Notes: generated by a model not told the origin, from the sequence alone. DNA of 19,607 nucleotides from an uncultured Alcaligenaceae bacterium (GCA_937995985.1 CALKIR010000038.1:1-19607), one strand, 5' to 3'. Shown: positions 1 through 7,029, counted from the stretch's first letter. Program-made: numbers and translations.

Positions 1-123
1 CCACTACTCAGGCGTGTGTAATCGCCATTATCTCTTTCTTTTGTTTACGATTATAGACGCCTTCATTTCCTGTTTTGGTTACAATGAACAGGTCTTTGGC
101 TCATTTTTCAATCATCAGCAACC
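1..123. other. Upstream region of the first gene
   Basis: A 123-base stretch before the first credible gene. It is T-rich on the plus strand and has AT-rich elements such as TTGTTT and TATAGA near positions 40-56, but they are too close together for a normal promoter. I see no Shine-Dalgarno sequence just before the ATG at 124. An overlapping reading frame here (14-325) looks like a shadow of the downstream gene. Confidence 0.3.
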
Positions 124-750
124 ATGTCTTGGCGCTTCATATTCGTCGTATTGCTCTCAGTACTTGGGTTATCCGCGTGGGGAGGCTATGTGCTGGGCAA
201 CTGGCTCATCGAGCATGGCCCAGTTCGCGTGCCCGCAGTCGCTACCTTTGAGGATTTTTCTCCTCAGCCCACACTGGGCGCAGATGGCAAACCCTATACA
301 GCCCAACCCCCGCAACCACTGGTAGATGGGCGCTTGGGTATTCCTAAACCTCCCGAGTCATTTAGTTGGCAAATCGATGAGGGCCACAATTTACTCGCCG
401 AGGCGCCCCCAATTGCATTGGCAACCACCCCTATTAGCATGAGTGAGGCCATTCGTATCACCAGCCGCGATCAACAGTCCGGAGGGTTGCAGGGCCTTGC
501 ACGATTGGATCGCATCCAGCCTATTGAGGCCGATGACCCACCGCCTCCGCCCTCACAGGATGTGGTAGAGACCGATCCGACTCCTCTCCAAGGCGGCAAT
601 TGGTTGGCCGAACTGCGACGCGAGCTCAATGCCTGCAAGCAGGTGGGCTTTTTCAAACGCCCTAGCTGCGCATGGGAGGCCCGCAACAAGTATTGCGGAC
701 CCAATGGCGCCTGGGGGCAGGTCAGTGAATGTCCTAAAAAAGACTTTTAG
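124..750 (+). CDS. Membrane-anchored protein of unknown function with Cys-rich C-terminal tail
   Basis: 208 residues. I do not recognise a named family. The N-terminus has one hydrophobic segment (about residues 5-27) fitting an uncleaved signal anchor, so the rest is probably periplasmic. Residues about 40-150 are rich in proline, including a run of five prolines near 138-142, and look disordered. The C-terminal 45 residues form a compact, basic and aromatic module with four cysteines (C171, C182, C191, C203) and motifs such as CAWEARNKYCGPNGAWG. Even cysteine spacing suggests two disulfides in an oxidising compartment, which is inference. The ATG at 124 lacks a clear ribosome binding site, so the start is uncertain. 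The TAG stop overlaps the TAA of the opposing TRAP permease gene, leaving no room for a terminator between the two. Confidence 0.75.
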   Translation: MSWRFIFVVLLSVLGLSAWGGYVLGNWLIEHGPVRVPAVATFEDFSPQPTLGADGKPYTAQPPQPLVDGRLGIPKPPESFSWQIDEGHNLLAEAPPIALATTPISMSEAIRITSRDQQSGGLQGLARLDRIQPIEADDPPPPPSQDVVETDPTPLQGGNWLAELRRELNACKQVGFFKRPSCAWEARNKYCGPNGAWGQVSECPKKDF

Positions 751-2027
751 GTGCCCAGTGCATCAGGCAACCACAAGGATATCTGCGGTACATAGGTCAC
801 CAAAACCAAATACAGCAACAGGATGAGCAGCCACGGGGAGGCCGCGCGTATGACCTGCCCAATAGATAAACTTGTGATTCCCGAGGTGACAAATAGATTT
901 AATCCAATCGGTGGGGTAATCATCCCAATTTCAAGGTTCACCACCATGATGATTCCCAGATGAACTGGGTCAATGCCTAATTGCATGGCAATGGGAAATA
1001 AAATGGGCGCCAAAATTAAAATAATCCCCGTTGGCTCCATAAATGCCCCAGCTGCCAATAGGATCAGGTTGACCACGATAAGGAACTGCCATGGTGCCAT
1101 TTCCATGGCAATAATTTGCTCGGCTATGGCCTGAGGGATACGCTCAGTGGTTAGTACATGCGCAAAGAGCAAGGCATTTACAATAATAAACATGAGCATC
1201 ACGCTCACGCGTGCCGAGTCACTAAAAACCCGTGGAATATCTTTAAAACCAATATCTCGGTAAATAAAAACGGCAACAATAAAAGAATAAACGGCAGCCA
1301 CTGCAGCAGCCTCGGTAGGTGTAAATACCCCACCGTAAATCCCCCCCAAGATAATGAAAACCAGCAAAAGCCCCCAAATAGAGTCTTTGGCGGTGCGCAA
1401 CACCTCGCTCAGGCGCGCACGAGGATGTGTGGGCATATTGGTCATGCGCGCAACGACATAGATGACCACCATTAAAATGAGCCCTAATAATACCCCCGGA
1501 ATCACCCCGGCCATAAATAAGCGCCCTACTGAGGTTTCAGTGGCAGCGCCGTAGACCACCAAAACAATAGAAGGCGGAATCAATATCCCTAAAGTCCCTG
1601 CATTACACACCACCCCTGCAGCAAAGGACTCGGAATAACCAGCTCGTACCATGCCTGCAATGGCTATGGATCCTACTGCCACCACGGTAGTAGGAGAAGA
1701 ACCCGATACGGCGGCAAATAATACACAAGCTAAAACGGAGGCAATGGCTAAGCCACCATGTAAATGCCCTACTGTGGCATTGGCAAAATTAATCATGCGC
1801 CGCGCCACTCCCCCGGTGGTCATGAACATCCCCGCTATCACAAAAAACGGAATGGCCATGAGCGTATAGTGCTCAGAGGTTTCGTACATTTTGAGCACTA
1901 AGGAAGGCAGAGAATCATTGGCAAATAGCAAAATAGTACTCAATGAGGAGAGCCCCAAGGCGACTGCTACAGGCATCCCCATAAACATGAAGACAAATAA
2001 AAATACAAAAAGCATTACCGTTGTCAT
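747..2027 (-). CDS. TRAP transporter large permease subunit (DctM family)
   Basis: 426 residues, the usual length for DctM-type large subunits. This is the main membrane channel of a tripartite ATP-independent periplasmic transporter, which takes up organic acids using an ion gradient together with a small permease and a periplasmic binding protein. The sequence is hydrophobic throughout, consistent with about 12 membrane segments. It contains stretches typical of the family: AVSGSSPTTVVAVGSIAI near residues 108-125, the glycine- and proline-rich GTLGILIPPSIVLVVYG, and a C-terminal half with IGMITPPIGLNLFV. Its ATG overlaps the stop of the small permease gene by four bases, so the two are probably translationally coupled. 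The substrate cannot be read from this subunit; C4-dicarboxylates are only the founding example. Confidence 0.95.
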   Translation of the reverse strand: MTTVMLFVFLFVFMFMGMPVAVALGLSSLSTILLFANDSLPSLVLKMYETSEHYTLMAIPFFVIAGMFMTTGGVARRMINFANATVGHLHGGLAIASVLACVLFAAVSGSSPTTVVAVGSIAIAGMVRAGYSESFAAGVVCNAGTLGILIPPSIVLVVYGAATETSVGRLFMAGVIPGVLLGLILMVVIYVVARMTNMPTHPRARLSEVLRTAKDSIWGLLLVFIILGGIYGGVFTPTEAAAVAAVYSFIVAVFIYRDIGFKDIPRVFSDSARVSVMLMFIIVNALLFAHVLTTERIPQAIAEQIIAMEMAPWQFLIVVNLILLAAGAFMEPTGIILILAPILFPIAMQLGIDPVHLGIIMVVNLEIGMITPPIGLNLFVTSGITSLSIGQVIRAASPWLLILLLYLVLVTYVPQISLWLPDALGT

Positions 2028-2572
2028 GGCTTATCCTGTTTTACAGCATCTGTTTCATCAAGACGGAATTGCAAGGCATCCTCGGCCTCGTCCCCGACCA
2101 AGGCAACCTCTTTTCCTCGCAGTAAATCAATGAATACCTGCAAAAAGCGTAAAAACATTAGGCCAAAGCCCAACGGCAAGACCACACGTGGTATCCACAT
2201 TTTGATGGGCACATCCTGAGCGTAAATACCGATGCGATACATCCGCTCTACGTACTCCCATCCGCCAATAAAGACAATAACGCTATAAACCAGGCACAAC
2301 AGCACTGCCAATATACTCACTGCCCGTGCTAAGGTAGCAGGTAGCAGCTTAACTAGAGCATCTACCCCTATGTGCGCACCGACACGAATGCCATAGGAAA
2401 TGCCTATAAAAATCACCCCACCGAATAAAAAGGTGGTCAATTCAAATGCCCAAGTAAAGCTATAGCCAAATAAATAGCGTGCCACTACTTGTATAAAGGT
2501 GATCACTGTCATTGCAGCAAGCAAGATAGAGATCAGCCACTCTTCTAATCGACCCAGCCAAGACAAGAACAT
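2024..2572 (-). CDS. TRAP transporter small permease subunit (DctQ family)
   Basis: 182 residues with four predicted membrane segments (about residues 13-33, 45-65, 85-107 and 128-148) and an acidic, hydrophilic tail. It matches the DctQ small subunit by size, topology and position between the binding-protein and large-permease genes. Motifs such as FIQVVARYLFGYSFTWAFEL near the first and second segments are typical: an aromatic arginine-containing loop followed by a helix with acidic residues. The product forms the membrane complex with the large subunit. An AGGTG-like ribosome binding site lies about seven bases before the ATG. The 120-base gap to the upstream binding-protein gene holds a hairpin, listed separately. 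Confidence 0.93.
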   Translation of the reverse strand: MFLSWLGRLEEWLISILLAAMTVITFIQVVARYLFGYSFTWAFELTTFLFGGVIFIGISYGIRVGAHIGVDALVKLLPATLARAVSILAVLLCLVYSVIVFIGGWEYVERMYRIGIYAQDVPIKMWIPRVVLPLGFGLMFLRFLQVFIDLLRGKEVALVGDEAEDALQFRLDETDAVKQDKP

Positions 2573-2606
2573 AGACGCACCTGTATATAAAGGTCAACAA
2601 AGCAAA

Positions 2607-2646
2607 CCGCCGACTTGGCACCGTTACTCTATAGGCCAAGCGGCGG
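2607..2646 (-). promoter_or_regulatory. Intercistronic stem-loop between TRAP binding-protein and small permease genes
   Basis: Arms CCGCC (2607-2611) and CTTGGC (2614-2619) pair with GCCAAG (2635-2640) and GGCGG (2642-2646). This gives an eleven-pair stem with a small internal mismatch and a 15-base loop. Only a broken T-rich stretch follows on the minus strand, so it looks like a partial terminator or a 3' end-stabilising hairpin. Such elements commonly give more periplasmic binding protein than permease in transporter operons. The function here is inferred. Confidence 0.5.
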
Positions 2647-2692
2647 CGTGTTTAACAGTACACATGATTAAGCGCACTGTAATAGAGCATGC

Positions 2693-3706
2693 TTAGTCAT
2701 TGTTTGGCTTGTTTGAGTCTAGTGCAGCTTGAATAAGCTCAGGACCAATAGCATCTTGGAATTTTTGCCATACGGGCAATACCGCCTCACGCCACACCTC
2801 TATCTCCTCAGGAGTCATGGCATAGTATTGCGCACGATTTTCTTCGATGATGCGTTGTTTATCGCGCTCGTTGAGCTCAGCAGCCAAAGCGTTGGCATGC
2901 TCCGTGGCCTGATTCATGGCCTCGGTCAAGGCCTCACGAACCTCCTCGTCTAGGCCATTCCACCAGTCCGCGTTGGTAATGACCATGTAGTCAATCACCC
3001 CGTGGTTGGTTTCAGCAATGGTTTTTTGTACTTCGTGAAATTTTTGCGAATAAATATTGGACCAGGTGTTTTCTTGGCCATCGACTACCCCAGTTTGCAA
3101 GGCCTGATATACCTCACTAAAGGCAAGCTTTTGGGGATTGGCATTTAAGGCTCGAAACTGCTCCTCGAGTACATCCGAAGCCTGTACCCGGAATTTCAGC
3201 CCTCGAATATCAGCAGGCTCGGAGAGCTTGTCCTTGTTGGTGGATAATTGCTTCATCCCATTGTGCCAATAGGCCAACCCTTGAATGCCACGATCTTGCA
3301 TGCTGTCGAGTAAGCTCTGCCCGGCCTCGCTGGCCTGAAAGCGATCCACAGCATCCATATCATCAAATAAGAAAGGCAAATCAAAGATTTGTAGCTTTGG
3401 GGTATATCGATCAAATTTGGATAAGGATGGCGCTAATAAGTGCACATCCCCCAGCAGCAAAGCCTCAAGCTCACGCGCATCACCAAAGAGCTGAGAGTTG
3501 GGGAATACCTGCACCTCAACCCGCCCTGGTAATAACTCCTCTGCTACCTCCTTAAATTTAAGTGCGCCCTGACCTTTGGGAGTAGACTCGGCTACGACAT
3601 GACTAAATTTGATTACTAAAGGCTCTTGGGCCCCTGCAGAAGCAGAAAAAGTCATCGCCAAAGTGCTACCGAACACGGCTAATAGCCTAGTCGCTGCTGT
3701 TTTCAT
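2693..3706 (-). CDS. TRAP transporter periplasmic substrate-binding protein (DctP family)
   Basis: 337 residues from the ATG at 3706. This start has a GGAG ribosome binding site six bases upstream and directly begins a signal peptide (MKTAATRLL..., predicted cleavage near ASAGAQ, about residue 26). A TTG start four codons earlier is possible but would place the ribosome binding site inside the gene. The mature protein has DctP/TAXI-type solute-binding features: the opening IKFSHVVAESTPKGQGALKF, VFPNSQLFGDARELEALLLG, the LKFRVQASDVLEEQFRALNA segment containing the conserved carboxylate-binding arginine, and VVDGQENTWSNIYSQKF. It captures an organic acid in the periplasm and delivers it to the permease pair encoded downstream. 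The ligand is unknown. It is the first gene of the operon and probably carries its promoter. Confidence 0.95.
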   Translation of the reverse strand: MKTAATRLLAVFGSTLAMTFSASAGAQEPLVIKFSHVVAESTPKGQGALKFKEVAEELLPGRVEVQVFPNSQLFGDARELEALLLGDVHLLAPSLSKFDRYTPKLQIFDLPFLFDDMDAVDRFQASEAGQSLLDSMQDRGIQGLAYWHNGMKQLSTNKDKLSEPADIRGLKFRVQASDVLEEQFRALNANPQKLAFSEVYQALQTGVVDGQENTWSNIYSQKFHEVQKTIAETNHGVIDYMVITNADWWNGLDEEVREALTEAMNQATEHANALAAELNERDKQRIIEENRAQYYAMTPEEIEVWREAVLPVWQKFQDAIGPELIQAALDSNKPNND

Positions 3707-3790
3707 AAATATCTCCAATATAGTTATTATCTAATCCATGCTCGATACTAACTTAGTTTGTCATGGTTGATGAATTGGGGTTTTACCGCA

Positions 3791-3811
3791 ACCATGCGCT
3801 CTGCGCATGGT
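3791..3811. promoter_or_regulatory. Perfect 9-bp inverted repeat in the divergent TRAP / membrane-protein region
   Basis: ACCATGCGC (3791-3799), a three-base TCT spacer, then GCGCATGGT (3803-3811). It sits in the 180-base region between the TRAP binding-protein gene (minus) and the gene at 3887 (plus). It could be an operator for a dimeric regulator of the transporter or a hairpin in the 5' leader of the TRAP transcript. It is unlikely to be a terminator because no gene runs into it on either strand. Confidence 0.45.
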
Positions 3812-3886
3812 GGGTTGTTTTCTCCTTACTCTGCTTTACGCTACACTAAAGAGACCTGAAACTGCCTATAGATTCAATTAATAACA

Positions 3887-4474
3887 ATGAAGACTTCAGA
3901 CGCTCCACGCCTACGCGATAGACACGCACTGCACAAAACCATTTTTCGCTATACCTTAATGAGCCGTGCCCTGGCCACCCTAGTCGTTGTGGCGGTTGCA
4001 TTATTTTGGTGGGCAGCGGCGACCAAAATCATTGCCTTTGGACGTACCCGAGACTATGCCGTTTTTGATTCTTTAGGGGCCGAAATACTTGATTGGGTTG
4101 AGCGCTACCACCTGTTTTTTTGGTGGGGATTGGTGATTATTTGCAGTATTTTTATTGCTTATTTTCTTTATGTCTTCGTTGTTTTTGTACACCGACGCAG
4201 CCAGCTCACCCCTATTTCTGCCCATAGCGTTGCACAGTTATTACGTGAGCTGCAACCAGGCAGCTGCGAGGTACTTGCTTGGGTTTGGCAAGACAGACGT
4301 GAGCCCATCACCGTCGGGGTTTTGCAGCGTACTGTTCAGGCTTTGCGACACGGGCGCTACGAGCTGATCAAATTGTCTCAGGCCCATGCCGATTTACTTG
4401 AGCAACACCAAGAGCAGCAACGCACACAGCCGCTCAATGCTCAAAAAGAGCGCGAGGTCTTGCATACTTTTTGA
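3887..4474 (+). CDS. Two-pass membrane protein of unknown function
   Basis: 195 residues, no family recognised. Two strongly hydrophobic segments are visible: about residues 28-50 (ALATLVVVAVALFWWAAA) and 77-101 (FFWWGLVIICSIFIAYFLYVF). They are separated by a short polar loop of about 25 residues and followed by a basic HRR flank. By the positive-inside rule, the N-terminus (basic, RDRHALHK) and the roughly 95-residue C-terminal part should be cytoplasmic. The C-terminal part is helical in character, with a glutamine- and glutamate-rich end (LLEQHQEQQR) that may form a short coiled coil. The gene lies just upstream of, and in the same direction as, the leuA leader, but the apparent leuA promoter begins at its end. 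Co-function with leucine synthesis is therefore not implied. Confidence 0.75.
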   Translation: MKTSDAPRLRDRHALHKTIFRYTLMSRALATLVVVAVALFWWAAATKIIAFGRTRDYAVFDSLGAEILDWVERYHLFFWWGLVIICSIFIAYFLYVFVVFVHRRSQLTPISAHSVAQLLRELQPGSCEVLAWVWQDRREPITVGVLQRTVQALRHGRYELIKLSQAHADLLEQHQEQQRTQPLNAQKEREVLHTF

Positions 4475-4489
4475 ATTTATGTGTATCCT
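4460..4489 (+). promoter_or_regulatory. Candidate leuA promoter
   Basis: TTGCAT (4460-4465) and TATCCT (4484-4489) are separated by 18 bases and fit a weak sigma-70 promoter at the end of the upstream gene. Transcription would start near 4496, at or next to the ATG of the putative leader peptide, so the leader might be translated from a leaderless transcript. Both hexamers deviate from consensus. Confidence 0.3.
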
Positions 4490-4496
4490 ATAGGGT

Positions 4497-4628
4497 ATGA
4501 ATACCGCTCAAAACGCCTTCTTTGCTGCTTATTCTGCCAGCCCCCACACTCAGGGCTGCGGCGTTTTGCGTGCCCATGATTTCTTCCTATTTGGCCTACT
4601 ACTCCTAGCGATCGGTTGCCGGGCCTAG
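4497..4628 (+). CDS. leuL: Putative leuA leader (attenuator) peptide
   Basis: A 43-residue open frame upstream of leuA whose end reads FFLFGLLLLAIGCRA. Residues 34-37 are four leucines in a row, encoded CTA CTA CTC CTA, with another CTA at residue 31. CTA is usually a rare leucine codon. The run closely resembles the control region of enterobacterial leuL peptides (TGLLLLNAF, also with consecutive CTA codons). By analogy, scarcity of charged leucine tRNA would stall the ribosome here and set the fold of the RNA downstream. Against it, there is no proper ribosome binding site: AGGG lies only one base before the ATG. A start at TTG 4566 would give a 21-residue peptide with the same Leu run. An overlapping frame at 4576-4608 (MISSYLAYYS) is an alternative. 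Confidence 0.6.
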   Translation: MNTAQNAFFAAYSASPHTQGCGVLRAHDFFLFGLLLLAIGCRA

Positions 4629-4668
4629 AGTCCTGTGGCAGTTCGGCAGCCGTATGTAGCCACATTTT
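4613..4668 (+). promoter_or_regulatory. Putative leucine attenuator: competing RNA hairpins before leuA
   Basis: CGGTTGCCG (4613-4621) can pair with CGGCAGCCG (4644-4652), nine pairs including one G-U. This excludes a second hairpin, TGTGGC (4634-4639) with GCCACA (4659-4664), which is followed by TTTTG. The arrangement fits an antiterminator and a terminator. A ribosome stalled on the Leu codons at 4596-4607 would leave 4613-4621 free, while one that reaches the stop at 4626 would cover it. The terminator stem is short and the T tract has only four bases, so the terminator is weak by itself. Confidence 0.4.
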
Positions 4669-4673
4669 GATAG

Positions 4674-4741
4674 CCGTCGTCACTGGCTTCAAGGTGGTTC
4701 TATTGCATGCTAGGGGCGACGGAAAACGGTATTAAGTTTTC
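4674..4741 (+). promoter_or_regulatory. Second set of inverted repeats just upstream of leuA
   Basis: CCGTCG (4674-4679) pairs with CGACGG (4717-4722), and GAAAAC (4722-4727) pairs with GTTTTC (4736-4741) across an 8-base loop. Neither is followed by a T tract. They share base 4722, so they may stack or compete. The second ends only seven bases before the GTAGG ribosome binding site of leuA (4748-4752). They could shape translation or stability of the leuA message; this is inference. Confidence 0.3.
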
Positions 4742-4758
4742 TGTTATGTAGGTATATC

Positions 4759-6453
4759 ATGATCTCCGATCCTTCAAAAAAATACGTTCCCTTTGTTCCG
4801 TTCAAAAACGGTTTTAACGAGCGCACTTGGCCCTCCAAAACCATTACCAAAGCGCCCATTTGGATGAGCACTGACTTGCGTGATGGCAATCAGGCTCTAA
4901 TAGAGCCGATGAATCCAGAGCAAAAGTTACGCTTTTTCCGTCAGCTGGTTCGTATTGGCTTTAAAGAAATCGAGGTAGGCTTTCCCTCTGCTTCGCAGAC
5001 TGATTATGATTTTGTGCGCTTGCTGATCGAGGACAACCATATTCCGGATGATGTCACCATTATTGGCTTGACCCAATCTCGGCCTGAGTTGATTGAGCGC
5101 ACCGTTGAGGCCATGGCTGGGGCAAAAAATGCCATGGTGCATTTGTATAATGCCTGCGCCCCCGCGTTTCGCCGTATTGTTTTTAATATGACCCCCGAAG
5201 AGGTGCAGCAGATTGCTCTAGAGGGCACTCGCAAGGTCAAAGAGGAAATGGCTAAATACCCTCAAACCAACTGGTTCTTTGAGTATTCTCCTGAGGTATT
5301 TAGTACCACCGAGCCTGAGGTGGCCCTTGCCGTATCCAATGCCGTTATCCAAGAGTGGCAACCTACTCCTGAAAAGCGCATGGTCCTCAACTTACCTGCC
5401 ACCGTTGAGGCAACCTACCCCAACTTGTACGCTGATCAAATAGAATTTATGCACAAAAACATTGTGAATCGTGACAGCGTCATTATCAGTTTGCACCCTC
5501 ATAATGATCGAGGCACTGCAGTAGCTGCCGCAGAATTGGGGCTGATGGCAGGAGCCGACCGCATCGAGGGCTGTTTATTTGGTAATGGTGAGCGTACCGG
5601 TAATGTGTGCTTGGTTACTTTGGCTCTGAACCTCTATACTCAGGGCATTCACCCAGGGTTGGATTTTTCCGATATTGATGAGGTGCGCCGCTGTGCCGAG
5701 GAGTGCAATCAGCTGCCTGTGCACCCCCGCCATCCCTATGTTGGCGATCTGGTCTTTACCGCCTTTTCTGGCTCTCACCAAGATGCCATCAAAAAGGGCT
5801 TCGAGCAGCATGATCCCAATGGAATTTGGGAAATCCCTTATTTGCCCATTGATCCCGCTGATGTGGGTCGCAATTATGACGCCGTTATTCGTGTCAATAG
5901 CCAGTCTGGCAAAGGCGGTGTGTCGTATTTGCTCGAGCATGAGCACGGCTTGGTATTGCCCCGTCGCTTACAGATTGAATTTAGTCGTGCCATCAAGGCC
6001 TATAGTGATAAAACCGGCAAGGAGGTCACCCCCGATCAGGTCTTTAAAATCTTTACTGATGAGTATTTAGAGACCAAAGGACCATGGAAACTCATTACCC
6101 ATACCTTGACCAGCAAGCCCAAATCCCACGATGATAGCCAACGGGTGAGCATCGATATTCTGGTAACCGTCAATGGTACAGAAAAAAAGCTCACAGGCCA
6201 TGGCAAGGGGGCATTGGCGGCCTTTATTGATGCCATCGATATGCCTTTGCGTATACTCGACTATACCGAGCATGCCATTGGTGAGGGCACCAATACCCAG
6301 GCGGCTACCTATATTGAGGCCCGTATTGGTGATGAGCCCAGTGGCTATGGGGTTGGTATTCATAACGATATTCTGACCTCATCCTTTAAGGCCATTTTAT
6401 GTGCGATTAATCGTTACGAGTTGAAAAAAGGGGTACACCAAGCAGCAGCCTAA
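4759..6453 (+). CDS. leuA: 2-isopropylmalate synthase
   Basis: 564 residues. It catalyses the first committed step of leucine synthesis in the cytoplasm, condensing acetyl-CoA with 2-oxoisovalerate to give 2-isopropylmalate. The N-terminal TIM-barrel (HMGL-like) domain shows the catalytic and metal-binding set: DLRDGNQ (R41, D42), HPHNDRG (H246, H248, N249) and GNGERTGN (275-282). The C-terminal LeuA dimer/allosteric domain spans about residues 430-560 (SIDILVTVNGTEKKLTGHGKG..., then GVGIHNDILTSSF), where leucine feedback normally acts. The length and the N-terminal extension fit the longer LeuA class (type 2) rather than the roughly 520-residue enterobacterial form. The ATG at 4759 has GTAGG six bases upstream. 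It is monocistronic here, since other leu genes are absent, with an attenuator-like leader before it and a strong hairpin after it. Confidence 0.97.
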   Translation: MISDPSKKYVPFVPFKNGFNERTWPSKTITKAPIWMSTDLRDGNQALIEPMNPEQKLRFFRQLVRIGFKEIEVGFPSASQTDYDFVRLLIEDNHIPDDVTIIGLTQSRPELIERTVEAMAGAKNAMVHLYNACAPAFRRIVFNMTPEEVQQIALEGTRKVKEEMAKYPQTNWFFEYSPEVFSTTEPEVALAVSNAVIQEWQPTPEKRMVLNLPATVEATYPNLYADQIEFMHKNIVNRDSVIISLHPHNDRGTAVAAAELGLMAGADRIEGCLFGNGERTGNVCLVTLALNLYTQGIHPGLDFSDIDEVRRCAEECNQLPVHPRHPYVGDLVFTAFSGSHQDAIKKGFEQHDPNGIWEIPYLPIDPADVGRNYDAVIRVNSQSGKGGVSYLLEHEHGLVLPRRLQIEFSRAIKAYSDKTGKEVTPDQVFKIFTDEYLETKGPWKLITHTLTSKPKSHDDSQRVSIDILVTVNGTEKKLTGHGKGALAAFIDAIDMPLRILDYTEHAIGEGTNTQAATYIEARIGDEPSGYGVGIHNDILTSSFKAILCAINRYELKKGVHQAAA

Positions 6454-6479
6454 CCCCCTGCCTCTCTTGTACCCCTCAG

Positions 6480-6520
6480 ACAATGCTCTCTTGTTAAACA
6501 ACAAGAGAGCATTGTTTATT
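6480..6520 (+). terminator. Rho-independent terminator after leuA
   Basis: A perfect 16-bp stem: ACAATGCTCTCTTGTT (6480-6495), loop AAAC, then AACAAGAGAGCATTGT (6500-6515), followed by TTATT. The stem can extend by two pairs, one of them G-U, at 6478-6479 with 6516-6517. It lies between the convergent leuA and DUF1840 genes. The T tract is better on the plus strand, so it serves mainly leuA but may slow both polymerases. Confidence 0.85.
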
Positions 6521-6541
6521 ATGGGGTACTCCAAACACGTA

Positions 6542-6883
6542 CTACCAACCTTTGTCTTCAGGCGACCACATCACCTCTGTATTCATCTGTTCTGCCGCGC
6601 GCAGCATTTCCAACAGAGGATAAGCCCGCTGAGTCAGGCTGACCTTTTCTGCTAAGGGATGCACTTTTTCATCCTCATCATCCTGGGGCTGATAGCCCTC
6701 GTCCTGAGCCAAGGCCTCTTCGAGATGCGCAATGGCCTCAGGCAGCTGCTCTGTTGTAAACACCCCTCGTTGAGGGAGCTCTTGGCCAGGTGCCAGCTTG
6801 CCTGCTGCCTGTAAGACCATCTGAGCATGCTTGCCTAACATTAAAATCCGTGCCGCCGCTTTGGACTCAAAAACTACCAACAT
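6542..6883 (-). CDS. DUF1840 family protein
   Basis: 113 residues, cytoplasmic, no signal peptide or membrane segment. It fits the DUF1840 family of small betaproteobacterial proteins. The opening MLVVFESKAAARILMLGKHAQMVL is a beta strand then a helix. GVFTTEQLPEAIAHLEEAL follows near residues 40-58. The family-typical ending VSLTQRAYPLLEMLRAAEQMNTEVMW precedes the C-terminus. The middle (about 62-72) is acidic (QDDEDE) and probably a loop. Biochemical function is unknown for the family. A GGGAG ribosome binding site lies six bases before the ATG. It faces leuA across the terminator and is divergent from the RHS gene, with 146 bases between them. Confidence 0.88.
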   Translation of the reverse strand: MLVVFESKAAARILMLGKHAQMVLQAAGKLAPGQELPQRGVFTTEQLPEAIAHLEEALAQDEGYQPQDDEDEKVHPLAEKVSLTQRAYPLLEMLRAAEQMNTEVMWSPEDKGW

Positions 6884-7029
6884 AAACTTTCTCCCTAAGA
6901 AAAAACCATCACACCCTTCATTTCTGGCCCTATTTTTTTGGCACTATAGTAGGCTACGCCCCCCAGAATAGACGGTATGACATACGGATTCATCCTATCA
7001 AGTGTACTCAACTATAGAGAACAGTCACA
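6884..7029. promoter_or_regulatory. Divergent promoter region between DUF1840 and RHS genes
   Basis: A 146-base spacer. The palindromic ACTATAGT at 6943-6950 supplies a TATAGT -10-like hexamer on both strands. A second TATAGA at 7013-7018 lies only 11 bases before the RHS start. I could not find good -35 partners for either, and no clear Shine-Dalgarno sequence precedes the RHS ATG. Confidence 0.3.

Noticed and set aside
14..325. 103-residue plus-strand open frame at the window start
   Set aside because: It overlaps the better gene at 124 in another frame, lacks a ribosome binding site and has no protein-like pattern.
4477..4692. 71-residue minus-strand open frame opposite the leuA leader
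   Set aside because: It lies antisense to the leader structures, has a low-complexity basic composition and no ribosome binding site; explained as a shadow of the attenuator region.
6480..6515. 16-bp perfect inverted repeat as an IS end or protein operator
   Set aside because: The four-base loop, the T-rich tail and its position just after the leuA stop fit a terminator, and no paired repeat flanks a mobile element.
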